Shown: positions 1 to 7,967 of the stretch, in pieces | Layout: every line of letters begins with the position of its first letter | Numbering within the stretch: the stretch's first letter is position 1 | Origin: Rhodococcus sp. 06-235-1A | GTDB lineage: Bacteria > Actinomycetota > Actinomycetes > Mycobacteriales > Mycobacteriaceae | NCBI RefSeq assembly: GCF_002258785.1 | Contig: NZ_NOYI01000037.1 | Coordinates: 1 to 48,508 of the forward strand | Direction of reading: 5' to 3' | DNA length: 48,508 nucleotides | Made by a program: the position numbers and the translations under genes | The notes under the pieces: model-generated | What the model saw: the letters and a program-made list of their open reading frames with translations, nothing else | The model's database searches: none | What the model was told of the DNA's origin: nothing

Positions 1-37
1 GGAGCGGGGGCGTGCAGCGGGGTGGGCGCGGGCGCGG

Positions 38-685
38 TCAGGCGTTTTCGTCGGATCCCAGGAGCGCGGAGATCATGCCCGGCGCCAGGGCGACTGCAGG
101 CAAGGCGTTGACATTGAGGTCGATGAGTTCCTCGCGGCTGATGTGCGGATCCCGGAGCCAGGTGATGGTTGCTTCCTCCACGAAGGCGATCCAGCCGCGG
201 ACGGCGAGGTCGATGGTGGGGGTCACGTCCATGTCGAGGCCGGCGAGTTGGACGAGGGTGCGCTCGGCCATGGTGGTGCGGGTCTGCTCGAACACCTCAC
301 GCATCAGGGGATCTCCGCTCGCGGTACCGCGAAGCAGGGAGATGAAAGTGTCGCGCTTCTCGGCGACGTAATCGACGTAGTTGGCGATGGAGTCGCGCAG
401 GATCTCGAAGGGTTCGAGTTCGGGGTCGGGGGCGGTGCGCTCGATCATCGACCGGGATGCTTCGCGAACTATTTCGAGGTGAAACTCCTGCTTGGACGAA
501 AAATAGTGGAACAGTAGGCCTCGGGAGACACCTGCCTGGTCCGCTATGTCCTCGACCGAGATCTGCTCGAGGGGGCGGTCGGCGAGCATTTCGGTGCCGA
601 GCTCGATCAGTTGGGCTCGTCGTTGCTCCGGACTGAGCCTGGTCCTCTTCGTGGTCGATGCGCCGGGACTGTTCACGATCGCCAT
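38..685 (-). CDS. TetR/AcrR-family transcriptional repressor
   Basis: A 215-aa TetR-type regulator of normal family length. Residues about 42-68 form the helix-turn-helix (core VEDIADQAGVSRGLLFHYF); the remainder is a helical dimerisation and ligand domain with no recognisable ligand signature. It is divergent from the monooxygenase at 755, and a perfect 18-bp palindrome lies in the 69 bp between them, so it most likely represses that operon and itself until a pathway substrate binds. The layout resembles ethR-ethA of mycobacteria, but orthology is not claimed. The ATG at 685 has no Shine-Dalgarno; TAGGGT (697-692, minus strand) ends 6 nt before it, which suggests a leaderless mRNA. Family sure, ligand unknown. 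Confidence 0.9.
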   Translation of the reverse strand: MAIVNSPGASTTKRTRLSPEQRRAQLIELGTEMLADRPLEQISVEDIADQAGVSRGLLFHYFSSKQEFHLEIVREASRSMIERTAPDPELEPFEILRDSIANYVDYVAEKRDTFISLLRGTASGDPLMREVFEQTRTTMAERTLVQLAGLDMDVTPTIDLAVRGWIAFVEEATITWLRDPHISREELIDLNVNALPAVALAPGMISALLGSDENA

Positions 686-706
686 GCAACCACCCTACTG
701 AATATT

Positions 707-724
707 AGTCAATAACTATTGACT
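707..724. promoter_or_regulatory. Candidate TetR operator (perfect 18-bp palindrome)
   Basis: AGTCAATA-AC-TATTGACT: 8-bp arms with a 2-bp centre, no mismatch, midway between the divergent TetR and monooxygenase genes. Its right arm contains TTGACT, which doubles as the -35 hexamer of the monooxygenase promoter, so a bound repressor would block RNA polymerase directly. It also lies just upstream of the TetR -10 element. Assignment to this TetR is inferred from position. Confidence 0.75.
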
Positions 725-747
725 CACGCTCAATAAGCTTCTACGCT
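719..747 (+). promoter_or_regulatory. Probable sigma-A promoter of the monooxygenase operon
   Basis: TTGACT at 719-724 and TACGCT at 742-747 are separated by exactly 17 bp. The ATG at 755 lies 7 nt after the -10, so the transcript would begin at or one base before the start codon (leaderless). No Shine-Dalgarno is present before the ATG, which fits. Confidence 0.65.
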
Positions 748-754
748 CCCCTAC

Positions 755-2326
755 ATGAGTCTTCCCGTAACAGATACTTCGGACCGTGCAACGACGCCGC
801 GTCACGTCGATACGCTGATCATCGGCAGCGGATTCGCCGGCCTCGGTGCCGCCATCAAGCTGACGAAGGCAGGCAAGAAGGACTTCGTCGTCATCGAACG
901 CGGCCACGACGTGGGCGGCACCTGGCGCGACAACACCTACCCCGGTGCCGCCTGCGACGTGCCGTCGCACCTGTACTCGTACTCGTTCGCCCTGAATCCG
1001 GACTGGACTCGGTCGTTCTCCACTCAGCCCGAGATCCAGAAGTACATCGCCGGGGTGGCCCGCAAGTACGGCGTCATGGACAAGCACGTGTTCGGCACGG
1101 ATGTGACCTCGGCCCGCTGGAACGCCGAGACCAACCGTTGGGATGTCGAGACCACGTCCGGCAACTACACCGCAAAGATCGTCGTCTCGGCCGTCGGCGC
1201 GCTGTGTGAGCCGAACCTGCCCGACATCAAGGGCATTCACGACTTCAAGGGCGACGTCTTCCACTCCGCCCAGTGGAACCACGACGTCTCTCTGGCAGGC
1301 AAGCGTGTCGCCGTCATCGGCACCGGCGCGTCGGCGATCCAGATCGTGCCCGCCATCGCAGGCCAGGTGCAGCATCTCGACGTGTACCAGCGCACCGCGC
1401 CGTGGATCCTCCCGCGCGCCGATCGGCCGTACACCAAGCTCGAGCGCTTCGCCTTCAAGCACGTCCCCGGGTTCCAGCGCCTCTCACGCGCCGGCATCTA
1501 CGCGATGCGGGAGACCCAGGTCGTCGGTCTGGCCAAGGCTCCGGCCTTCATGAAGCCGCTGCAGTGGGCGTCGGAGAATCACCTGCGCACCCAGATCAAG
1601 GACAAGGCCCTGCGCGCCAAGGTGACGCCGAACTTCCGCATCGGCTGCAAGCGCATGTTGATCTCGAACGCGTACTACCCGGCGCTTGCCCAGAGCAACG
1701 TCGACCTCGTCACCGACGGCATCGCCGAGGTGCGCGAGGGCTCCATCGTGACCAAGGACGGCACCGAGCGCCCGATCGACGCGCTCGTCGTCGCCACCGG
1801 CTTCCACGTCACCGACTCCCCTGCCTACCAGGGCATCACCGGCAAGGACGGCCGCACGTTGGCCGAGACCTTCGACGACGGTGGCCAGCAGGGCTACAAG
1901 GGCGCAGCGGTCGCCAACTTCCCCAACATGTTCTTCCTGGTGGGGCCGAACACCGGACTCGGACACACCTCGATGGTCTTCATGATCGAGTCGCAGATCA
2001 ACTACCTGGTCGACGCGCTGAACACCATCGACAAGCACGACATCGGCACCATCGAGGTGCGCAAGGATGTGCAGGACGAGTACAACGTGACGCTGCAGGA
2101 CCAGCTGTCCAAGAGCGTCTGGATGAACGGCGGGTGCGCCAGCTGGTACCTCGACAAGCACGGCAACAACACGACACTGTGGCCGGGCTTCACGTTCGAG
2201 TTCCGCAGAATCACCAAGCAGTTCGATCTGGATGCGTACCGTAGCGTCGCCAGCGCAGACCTCTCCTCCGGATCGTCGGCACACACCGGCACCGGCAACA
2301 ACACAGACAAGGTGGCCGCTCGATGA
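755..2326 (+). CDS. Flavin-containing (Baeyer-Villiger type) monooxygenase
   Basis: A 523-aa FAD- and NADPH-dependent oxygenase. The FAD Rossmann motif GSGFAGLG is at 24-31, GGTW at 54-57, and the type I Baeyer-Villiger fingerprint FxGxxxHxxxW is intact at 164-174 (FKGDVFHSAQW). The NADPH-binding GTGAS follows at 189-193. Family enzymes insert oxygen next to a carbonyl, turning ketones into esters or lactones, or oxidise S/N atoms. It overlaps the next gene (SDR) by 4 bp (ATGA), and an esterase follows, so ketone made by the SDR could be oxygenated here and the ester then hydrolysed. Cytosolic, no signal peptide. Substrate cannot be read from sequence; long-chain, cyclic or xenobiotic ketones are all possible. 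Confidence 0.92.
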   Translation: MSLPVTDTSDRATTPRHVDTLIIGSGFAGLGAAIKLTKAGKKDFVVIERGHDVGGTWRDNTYPGAACDVPSHLYSYSFALNPDWTRSFSTQPEIQKYIAGVARKYGVMDKHVFGTDVTSARWNAETNRWDVETTSGNYTAKIVVSAVGALCEPNLPDIKGIHDFKGDVFHSAQWNHDVSLAGKRVAVIGTGASAIQIVPAIAGQVQHLDVYQRTAPWILPRADRPYTKLERFAFKHVPGFQRLSRAGIYAMRETQVVGLAKAPAFMKPLQWASENHLRTQIKDKALRAKVTPNFRIGCKRMLISNAYYPALAQSNVDLVTDGIAEVREGSIVTKDGTERPIDALVVATGFHVTDSPAYQGITGKDGRTLAETFDDGGQQGYKGAAVANFPNMFFLVGPNTGLGHTSMVFMIESQINYLVDALNTIDKHDIGTIEVRKDVQDEYNVTLQDQLSKSVWMNGGCASWYLDKHGNNTTLWPGFTFEFRRITKQFDLDAYRSVASADLSSGSSAHTGTGNNTDKVAAR

Positions 2327-3156
2327 GCACATTCACAGGCAAGGTAGCCGTCGTCACCGGCGCGGGTTCGGGAATCGGCCGGGCATTGGCCCTCGAGCTG
2401 GCCGGGCGTGGAGCGAAGTTGGCACTGTCCGACGTCGACACCGCCGGTCTCGACGAGACGGTCCGACGGGTCGAGGCACTGGGTGCCGAGGTCAAGTCGG
2501 ATTTCCTCGATGTGTCCCAGCGCGAGACCGTGCTGGACTACGCCGAGGCCGTCGTCGCGCACTTCGGCAAGGTCAACCAGATCTACAACAACGCCGGTAT
2601 CGCGTACCACGGTGACGTCGACAAGTCCTCGTTCAAGGACATCGAACGCATCGTCGACGTCGATTTCTGGGGAGTCGTCAACGGCACCAAGGCATTTCTG
2701 CCGCACATCCAGGCCTCCGGCGACGGCCACATCATCAACATCTCCAGCCTCTTCGGCCTGCTGGCGATCCCTTCGCAGTCCGCGTACAACGCAGCGAAGT
2801 TCGCCGTACGTGGGTTCAGCGAGTCACTGCGCATGGAAATGCTGATCTCCAGGGCACCGGTGAAGGTGACCGTCGTCCACCCCGGCGGCATCAAGACCGC
2901 CATCGCGCGCAACGCCACCGTCGCCGAGAACTACGACCAGGCGGACTTCGCGAAGTTCTTCGACACGAAGCTCGCCAAGACCACCCCGCTCGACGCGGCC
3001 AAGACCATCCTCAAGGGTGTCGAGAAGGGCAAGGGACGCGTGCTGATCGGCTCCGATGCGATCGCCCTCGATCTGCTGCAGCGCATCACCGGCTCGCGAT
3101 ACCAGGGCCTGATCGTCGCCGTCTCCAGGCGCGCGCTGCCGCGCACCAAGAAGTAG
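2323..3156 (+). CDS. Short-chain dehydrogenase/reductase
   Basis: A 277-aa classical SDR. Cofactor motif TGAGSGIG at 12-19, NNAG at 89-92, catalytic Ser142 and YxxxK (Tyr155, Lys159) are all present. The acidic residue after the second beta strand (Asp37 in LSDVD) usually means NAD(H) rather than NADP(H). Its ATG overlaps the monooxygenase stop, so translation is coupled, and the esterase follows after 13 bp. The inferred role is interconversion of a secondary alcohol and the ketone used by the monooxygenase. C-terminal residues 255-277 are basic and hydrophobic, which may give loose membrane association. Substrate unknown. Confidence 0.9.
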   Translation: MSTFTGKVAVVTGAGSGIGRALALELAGRGAKLALSDVDTAGLDETVRRVEALGAEVKSDFLDVSQRETVLDYAEAVVAHFGKVNQIYNNAGIAYHGDVDKSSFKDIERIVDVDFWGVVNGTKAFLPHIQASGDGHIINISSLFGLLAIPSQSAYNAAKFAVRGFSESLRMEMLISRAPVKVTVVHPGGIKTAIARNATVAENYDQADFAKFFDTKLAKTTPLDAAKTILKGVEKGKGRVLIGSDAIALDLLQRITGSRYQGLIVAVSRRALPRTKK

Positions 3157-3169
3157 GCGAGCACCGACC

Positions 3170-4126
3170 ATGAAGTCCTTCTACGTTCCCCTACCGATCG
3201 TCGCGGCTGCGTTGAAGCCGTTCTATCGCGTCGCGCTGAATTCGCGGTTCTCGTTTCGGACGCAGCGGCTGATCCTCGAAGCCGCAGCTCCGGTGCAGAC
3301 GCTTCCGCACGGAACGGTCTCGCAGAAAATGACACTCGCGGGCCGCAAGGCCGAGCGCGTCACCGTCGGGGCAACCGAACGCGACACCGCAATCCTCTAC
3401 CTGCACGGTGGCGCGTACACGATCGGATCCATCAACACGCACCGGTCACTGGCTGCACATCTCGCCCGGGAATCGGCCAGCGCCGTCTACGTACTCGATT
3501 ACCGGTTGGCACCGGAGAACCCGTACCCGGCAGGTCTGGACGACGCCGTGGCGGCGTTCCGCGAGCTGGTTCGTGTCCACGGCTTCACCGCGGACCGCAT
3601 CGCGATCGCGGGCGATTCGGCCGGTGGCGGTCTCACGGTGGCCACCGCCCGGCGGCTGGTGGACGACGGGACCAGCCCGGCTGCGCTCGGTCTGATCTCG
3701 CCCTGGGTCGATCCCGGCGCGCGCGACGCCGCCAAGGACCGCGATCTGGTGGTCAACACCGGCTGGTCCTACAGCTCGGCCGACGCGTATCTGGGTTCGG
3801 GTGATCCGCTGGACCAGGGTTTCGCCCCGTTGCTGGGAAACCTGGACGGGCTGCCGCCGATCGTCATGCACGTCGGCACCGACGAGGTGCTGTACGCGCA
3901 GATCACTGCGTTCGCGGACAAGCTGCGCCTGTCGGGCGTGGAGCTCGAACACGTGGAGTACAAGAAGCTCTGGCACGTGGCCCATCTACAGGCATCGATC
4001 CTGCGGGAGGCGGCCCAGGCCGTCCATCACATGGGCTCGTACCTCGGCCGCAAGCTCCGGGCAGCACAGCCGATCACCGCGTCAGAGGTTGTGCTCACCG
4101 AGCCAGCGACCGGCGACATCGCCTGA
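3170..4126 (+). CDS. Alpha/beta-hydrolase, hormone-sensitive-lipase family esterase
   Basis: A 318-aa HSL-type carboxylesterase. The oxyanion-hole HGG is at 79-81 (LYLHGGAY), the nucleophile elbow GDSAGG has Ser150, and the likely acid and base are Asp238 (VGTDE) and His269 (LWHVAH). Mycobacterial LipR-type enzymes of this family also sit beside a monooxygenase and SDR in the mymA cluster. Third gene of the TetR-controlled operon, so the natural job is probably cleavage of the ester formed by the monooxygenase. Its last 45 bp overlap the 3' end of the convergent binding-protein gene ending at 4082. No signal peptide; cytosolic. Confidence 0.9.
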   Translation: MKSFYVPLPIVAAALKPFYRVALNSRFSFRTQRLILEAAAPVQTLPHGTVSQKMTLAGRKAERVTVGATERDTAILYLHGGAYTIGSINTHRSLAAHLARESASAVYVLDYRLAPENPYPAGLDDAVAAFRELVRVHGFTADRIAIAGDSAGGGLTVATARRLVDDGTSPAALGLISPWVDPGARDAAKDRDLVVNTGWSYSSADAYLGSGDPLDQGFAPLLGNLDGLPPIVMHVGTDEVLYAQITAFADKLRLSGVELEHVEYKKLWHVAHLQASILREAAQAVHHMGSYLGRKLRAAQPITASEVVLTEPATGDIA

Positions 4127-4972
4127 CGGAACGCCGCTGCGGACCTCGCCGATCATGTCGGCGAGGTCCGCTGTCGTCAGCTCCCCCGCCACCACCGAGA
4201 ACGACCTGAGCGCACTCTCGTCGAGCACTCCGTTGGAATAGAGCGGCACCACATTCTGCGCTGGGTAGACGCTGTCGTCATCGGGCAGCGTCGTCAGGTC
4301 TTTCGCCAGCGGGCCGAACGACGCGGTGCGGATCGCGAGTGCAGTCACCGCCCCGGAATTCAGCTCGTCGACCGCGAACTGCGCGTCCGGGTACACCATG
4401 AACTCCGAGAAGCTCGCCCCGGTGAAGGTGGGCTCCGATCGCGGAAGGATATTCACCACATCCAACGGATCCACTTCGCCCTCTACCGTGCCGATGGTCG
4501 CCTCCTCACCGAACACGACGTCGCGGGGTGTGTCTGTCGACGTCGATCCCGACGCCACCGCGATGGCGATCCGATCCTCGGCCGTCGCATAATCTCCCAC
4601 CGACAACCCGGCCGGCAGCGACCGGTTCAGTTCGGTGTACACGTCCTCGGCCTCTGTTGCCGCGGACAGAGTGTCGAAGGTGCGCAACAGCTCTCCGGTC
4701 AGGTCGGGGACCATCGTCACCTCACCGCGGTCCAGCGCTGCGAGGTAGTCGGCCCGATCGCCCAGGTCTTCCTTCACCTCGACGTCCGCTCCCGTCGACC
4801 GCAGTCCCCCGGCGTAGATCTCAGCGAGCAATTGGGAGATGTCCGAACTGCCGGATCCGACGACGATGGGCGTAGCTGCGGGCTCGGTCGACGTGGCCGC
4901 ACTGCAGCCGCCGAGCAATCCGGCGATCGAGATCACCGCGACCGTGGCCAGAACCGACGAACGCACTGTCAT
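4082..4972 (-). CDS. OpuC/ProX-type osmolyte-binding lipoprotein, second copy
   Basis: A 296-aa extracytoplasmic binding protein of the quaternary-amine (glycine betaine, choline, carnitine) importer family. A type II signal peptide ends in the lipobox LGGC with Cys23 as lipidated residue. The mature part is a two-lobe domain; the motif VPDLTGELL corresponds to IPDYTGNLL of the paralogue at 5180, so the usual Tyr is Leu here. A good Shine-Dalgarno (AGGAG) precedes the ATG. It is divergent from the complete transporter operon and has no permease of its own, so it may feed that importer with a different ligand. Its 3' end overlaps the esterase gene. Confidence 0.85.
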   Translation of the reverse strand: MTVRSSVLATVAVISIAGLLGGCSAATSTEPAATPIVVGSGSSDISQLLAEIYAGGLRSTGADVEVKEDLGDRADYLAALDRGEVTMVPDLTGELLRTFDTLSAATEAEDVYTELNRSLPAGLSVGDYATAEDRIAIAVASGSTSTDTPRDVVFGEEATIGTVEGEVDPLDVVNILPRSEPTFTGASFSEFMVYPDAQFAVDELNSGAVTALAIRTASFGPLAKDLTTLPDDDSVYPAQNVVPLYSNGVLDESALRSFSVVAGELTTADLADMIGEVRSGVPSGDVAGRWLGEHNL

Positions 4973-5037
4973 TTTCTCCTGTTCACTGCCCGGGTGGTTT
5001 ACCGATCAGGGCCGCGGGGCACTAGTGCGAACGAGAC

Positions 5038-5079
5038 GGTAGTCGATCCAACCTTATGGGCACGCTGAATTCGACTACC
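5038..5079. promoter_or_regulatory. Spaced inverted repeat between two divergent binding-protein genes
   Basis: GGTAGTCGA (5038-5046) and its exact reverse complement TCGACTACC (5071-5079) are separated by 24 bp. They lie in the 207-bp divergent region that must hold the control elements of both osmolyte-binding lipoprotein genes. Centre-to-centre spacing is 33 bp, about three helical turns, which would suit two regulator dimers on one face of DNA. No regulator gene is adjacent. Confidence 0.45.
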
Positions 5080-5179
5080 ATCCCGAGCAGCCCGAGTCCT
5101 GGTTTCGGCGATGCACCCGCAGCCCGTCTGCGGTCGTCGGAGATGGGTAGGACTGTGCCCGAACCGATGGAAGGACACC

Positions 5180-6154
5180 ATGACCACCTCCCGAATCACG
5201 CGCGCGTTCTCCGCACCGAGGGCAGTCGCAGCCGTTGCCGCACTCGCTCTCTCGGTCACCGCTCTGACCGCCTGCGGCGGAAATTCGGATCCACTGTCCA
5301 GTGGCGGCGGCGAGAGCAACAGCGACACCAACTCCATCATCATCGGCTCGGCCAACTTCCCCGAGTCCGAGACCGTGGCGAACATCTACGCCGAGGCGCT
5401 GCGTGCCAACGGTTTCGACGTGAGCACCAAGCTCAACATCGGCAGCCGTGAGGCCTACATTCCCGCAGTGCGAGACGGATCGATCGACCTGATTCCCGAT
5501 TACACCGGAAACCTGTTGCAGTACTTGGACGAATCCGCGACCGCCACGTCCTCCGAGGACGTCCTGGCAGCTCTGCCTGCGGCTCTCGGCGACGACCTCA
5601 CCGTGACGGCCCAGGCCCCCGGCGAGGACAAGGATGCCGTCGTCGTCACTCGTTCCACGGCGACCGAGCGCAACCTGACCACCATCGGCGACCTCGCTCC
5701 GTTCTCCTCCGAGGTGACCTTCGCCGGTACCCCGGAATTCCAGGAGCGCGTCGGCGGCCTGCCCGGTCTGCGAGACAAGTACGGTCTGGACATCGCGGCA
5801 GGCAACTACGTTCCGATCTCGGACGGCGGCGGACCGGCAACGGTCGAGGCTCTCGTCTCCGGCCAGGTCGTCGCCGCGGACATCTTCACCACCTCGCCCG
5901 CGATCGCGCAGAACGATCTGGTTGTCCTCGAGGATCCGGAGAACAACTTCGCCGCCCAGAACATCATCCCGGTGCTGCGCACGGCCAAGCAGTCCGACAA
6001 GCTCACTCAGGTTCTCGACGCCGTATCGGCTCAGATCACCACCGAGGAGCTGATCGCATTGAACACCTCGGTCTCGGGTGACGAGAAGGTCGAGCCGGCG
6101 GCAGCAGCAGCGGCATGGGTCAAGGACAAGGGCCTGGACCAGCCGGTCAGCTGA
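5180..6154 (+). CDS. OpuC-type osmolyte-binding lipoprotein
   Basis: A 324-aa glycine betaine/choline-type substrate-binding protein. The start was set at the ATG at 5180 because GGAAGGA lies just upstream and it gives a proper lipoprotein signal peptide (LTAC, Cys32); an upstream in-frame start at 5111 would spoil that signal. A Ser/Gly/Asn-rich linker (33-52) tethers the domain to the membrane. IPDYTGNLL is the family ligand-pocket motif. First gene of a four-gene operon: its TGA overlaps the ATG of the ATPase. Expected role: capture of compatible solutes outside the membrane for osmoprotection. Exact ligand not determinable. Confidence 0.9.
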   Translation: MTTSRITRAFSAPRAVAAVAALALSVTALTACGGNSDPLSSGGGESNSDTNSIIIGSANFPESETVANIYAEALRANGFDVSTKLNIGSREAYIPAVRDGSIDLIPDYTGNLLQYLDESATATSSEDVLAALPAALGDDLTVTAQAPGEDKDAVVVTRSTATERNLTTIGDLAPFSSEVTFAGTPEFQERVGGLPGLRDKYGLDIAAGNYVPISDGGGPATVEALVSGQVVAADIFTTSPAIAQNDLVVLEDPENNFAAQNIIPVLRTAKQSDKLTQVLDAVSAQITTEELIALNTSVSGDEKVEPAAAAAAWVKDKGLDQPVS

Positions 6155-7305
6155 TGATCACCTTCGAGCACGTCAACAAGACGTATCAGGACGGAACCAC
6201 AGCGGTCGACTCCTTGGACCTGGTGATCGAGCCACACTCGTTCACCGTGTTCGTGGGGCCGTCCGGCTGCGGCAAGACCACGTCGATGCGGATGATCAAT
6301 CGGATGATCACGCCCACCTCGGGCGTCATCACGGTCGACGGTCGCAACATCGCCGATACCGACGCGGTGAAATTGCGTCGAGGCATCGGCTACGTGATTC
6401 AGAGTGCCGGGTTGCTGCCACATCGCACCGTCGTCGACAACGTCGCCACGGTGCCGGTGCTCAACGGGCAATCCCGGCGCGCGGCCCGAAAGGCCGCGCT
6501 CGACGTCCTCGAGCGAGTTGGGCTGGACCCGGCCTTCGCCTCGCGCTACCCGGCACAACTGTCCGGTGGCCAGCAACAGCGTGTGGGAGTGGCCCGAGCA
6601 CTGGCAGCCGACCCGCCGATCCTGCTGATGGACGAGCCGTTCAGTGCCGTGGATCCGGTGGTACGTGAGGATCTGCAAACCGAGATGCTCAGGCTCCAGG
6701 CCGACCTGAAGAAGACCATCGTGTTCGTCACCCACGACATCGACGAAGCCGTGCGGCTCGGCGACCACATCGCGGTGTTCGGGCCACAGGGACGTCTGCA
6801 GCAGTACGACAAGCCGGAGACCGTCCTCGCGGCCCCGGCGACACCCTTCGTGGCGTCGTTCGTCGGCCGCGATCGCGGATACCGAGGCCTGTCGTTTCGA
6901 TCGGCTCAGTCGGTGACGATGCACCCGATCCAGACGGCCGCGCAGGACGAGGTGGCCGGGCTGAGACTCGCGCAGGGGCAATGGGTTCTCGTGGTGGACT
7001 CACAGCGCCGTCCGCTCGGGTGGATCGACGCCACCGGCGTCGAGAAGGTGCGGAGCGGCGGGAGCATCGACGACAGCACGGCCGCCGGAGGGTCGCTGTT
7101 CCTCGAGGGCGGCGATCTGCGTCAGGCACTGGATTCGGCGATCTCGTCGCCGTCGGGAATCGGTGTCGCGGTCGACTCCTCCGGGGCGGCCGTCGGCAGC
7201 GTCGACGGTGCCGAGATACTCGAAAACCTTGCTGCACAACGCAAGTCCGAGGACGAGGAGCGCAACCGACACCACTTCCTCGCGACCGGGGACACCGAAC
7301 AGTGA
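6154..7305 (+). CDS. Osmolyte ABC importer ATPase with C-terminal CBS-like region
   Basis: A 383-aa ATPase of the OpuA/ProV/OpuC class. Walker A GPSGCGKTT is at 35-43, Q-loop Gln83, signature LSGGQQQR at 136-143, Walker B ILLMDE at 156-161 and switch His194. Residues about 240-370 resemble the tandem CBS region which in OpuA-type ATPases senses ionic strength. ATG at 6154 overlaps the preceding stop (TGATG), and the following permease GTG overlaps this stop. It powers uptake through the two permeases encoded downstream. Confidence 0.92.
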   Translation: MITFEHVNKTYQDGTTAVDSLDLVIEPHSFTVFVGPSGCGKTTSMRMINRMITPTSGVITVDGRNIADTDAVKLRRGIGYVIQSAGLLPHRTVVDNVATVPVLNGQSRRAARKAALDVLERVGLDPAFASRYPAQLSGGQQQRVGVARALAADPPILLMDEPFSAVDPVVREDLQTEMLRLQADLKKTIVFVTHDIDEAVRLGDHIAVFGPQGRLQQYDKPETVLAAPATPFVASFVGRDRGYRGLSFRSAQSVTMHPIQTAAQDEVAGLRLAQGQWVLVVDSQRRPLGWIDATGVEKVRSGGSIDDSTAAGGSLFLEGGDLRQALDSAISSPSGIGVAVDSSGAAVGSVDGAEILENLAAQRKSEDEERNRHHFLATGDTEQ

Positions 7306-7967
7306 CCTGGCTGTTCGACAACTTCGATGTCGTTCTCGGCTACACGAAGACGCACCTGTATCTCTCGCTCGTCCCGCTGTTCGTCGGACTGCTGATCGCC
7401 ATCCCGTTGGGCACCGTCATTCGTAACACCCGCTGGGTTCGGCGAATCACTTTGACAGTGGCCAGTATTGCGTTCACTCTTCCGTCGCTGGCACTGTTCG
7501 TCACCATCCCGGCAGTGGTGGGTCTCCCCGTTCTCGATCCGCTGAACGTCGTGATCGCTCTCGCCGTCTACTCGACTGCACTGCTGGTGCGCGCTGTTCC
7601 CGAAGCACTCGACTCGGTTCCGTTCGCCGTCGTCGATTCGGCCGAGGCCATGGGGTATTCGACCCTACGACGAGCAGTGACCGTCGAACTGCCACTGGCA
7701 CTTCCGGTGCTCATCGCCAACATCAGGGTCGTCGCGGTCACGAACATCTCACTGGTCTCGGTGGGCTCGGTGATCGGTATCGGCGGCCTCGGTCAGCTGT
7801 TCACGCAGGGCTACCAGCGTGACTACCCCGACCAGATATTCGCGGGCATCATCTCGATCGTGTTCCTGGCGCTCGTGTTCGACGCGGCCCTGTTCCTACT
7901 CGGTCGTCGGCTCACCCCGTGGACGCGCCTCGGCACGGGTTCGTCGAAGAAGAAGGCGCGCGCATGA
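7302..7967 (+). CDS. Osmolyte ABC importer permease 1
   Basis: A 221-aa inner-membrane permease of the OpuCB/ProW type. The GTG at 7302 was chosen because it overlaps the ATPase stop (GTGA) and gives the family's normal length; a much longer upstream frame is spurious. It has about five or six hydrophobic helices, and the cytoplasmic coupling loop is EAMGYSTLRRAVTVELP, which contacts the ATPase. The C-terminus is basic (GSSKKKARA). It forms a heterodimeric channel with the next gene, which starts within its stop codon. Confidence 0.9.
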   Translation: MTWLFDNFDVVLGYTKTHLYLSLVPLFVGLLIAIPLGTVIRNTRWVRRITLTVASIAFTLPSLALFVTIPAVVGLPVLDPLNVVIALAVYSTALLVRAVPEALDSVPFAVVDSAEAMGYSTLRRAVTVELPLALPVLIANIRVVAVTNISLVSVGSVIGIGGLGQLFTQGYQRDYPDQIFAGIISIVFLALVFDAALFLLGRRLTPWTRLGTGSSKKKARA

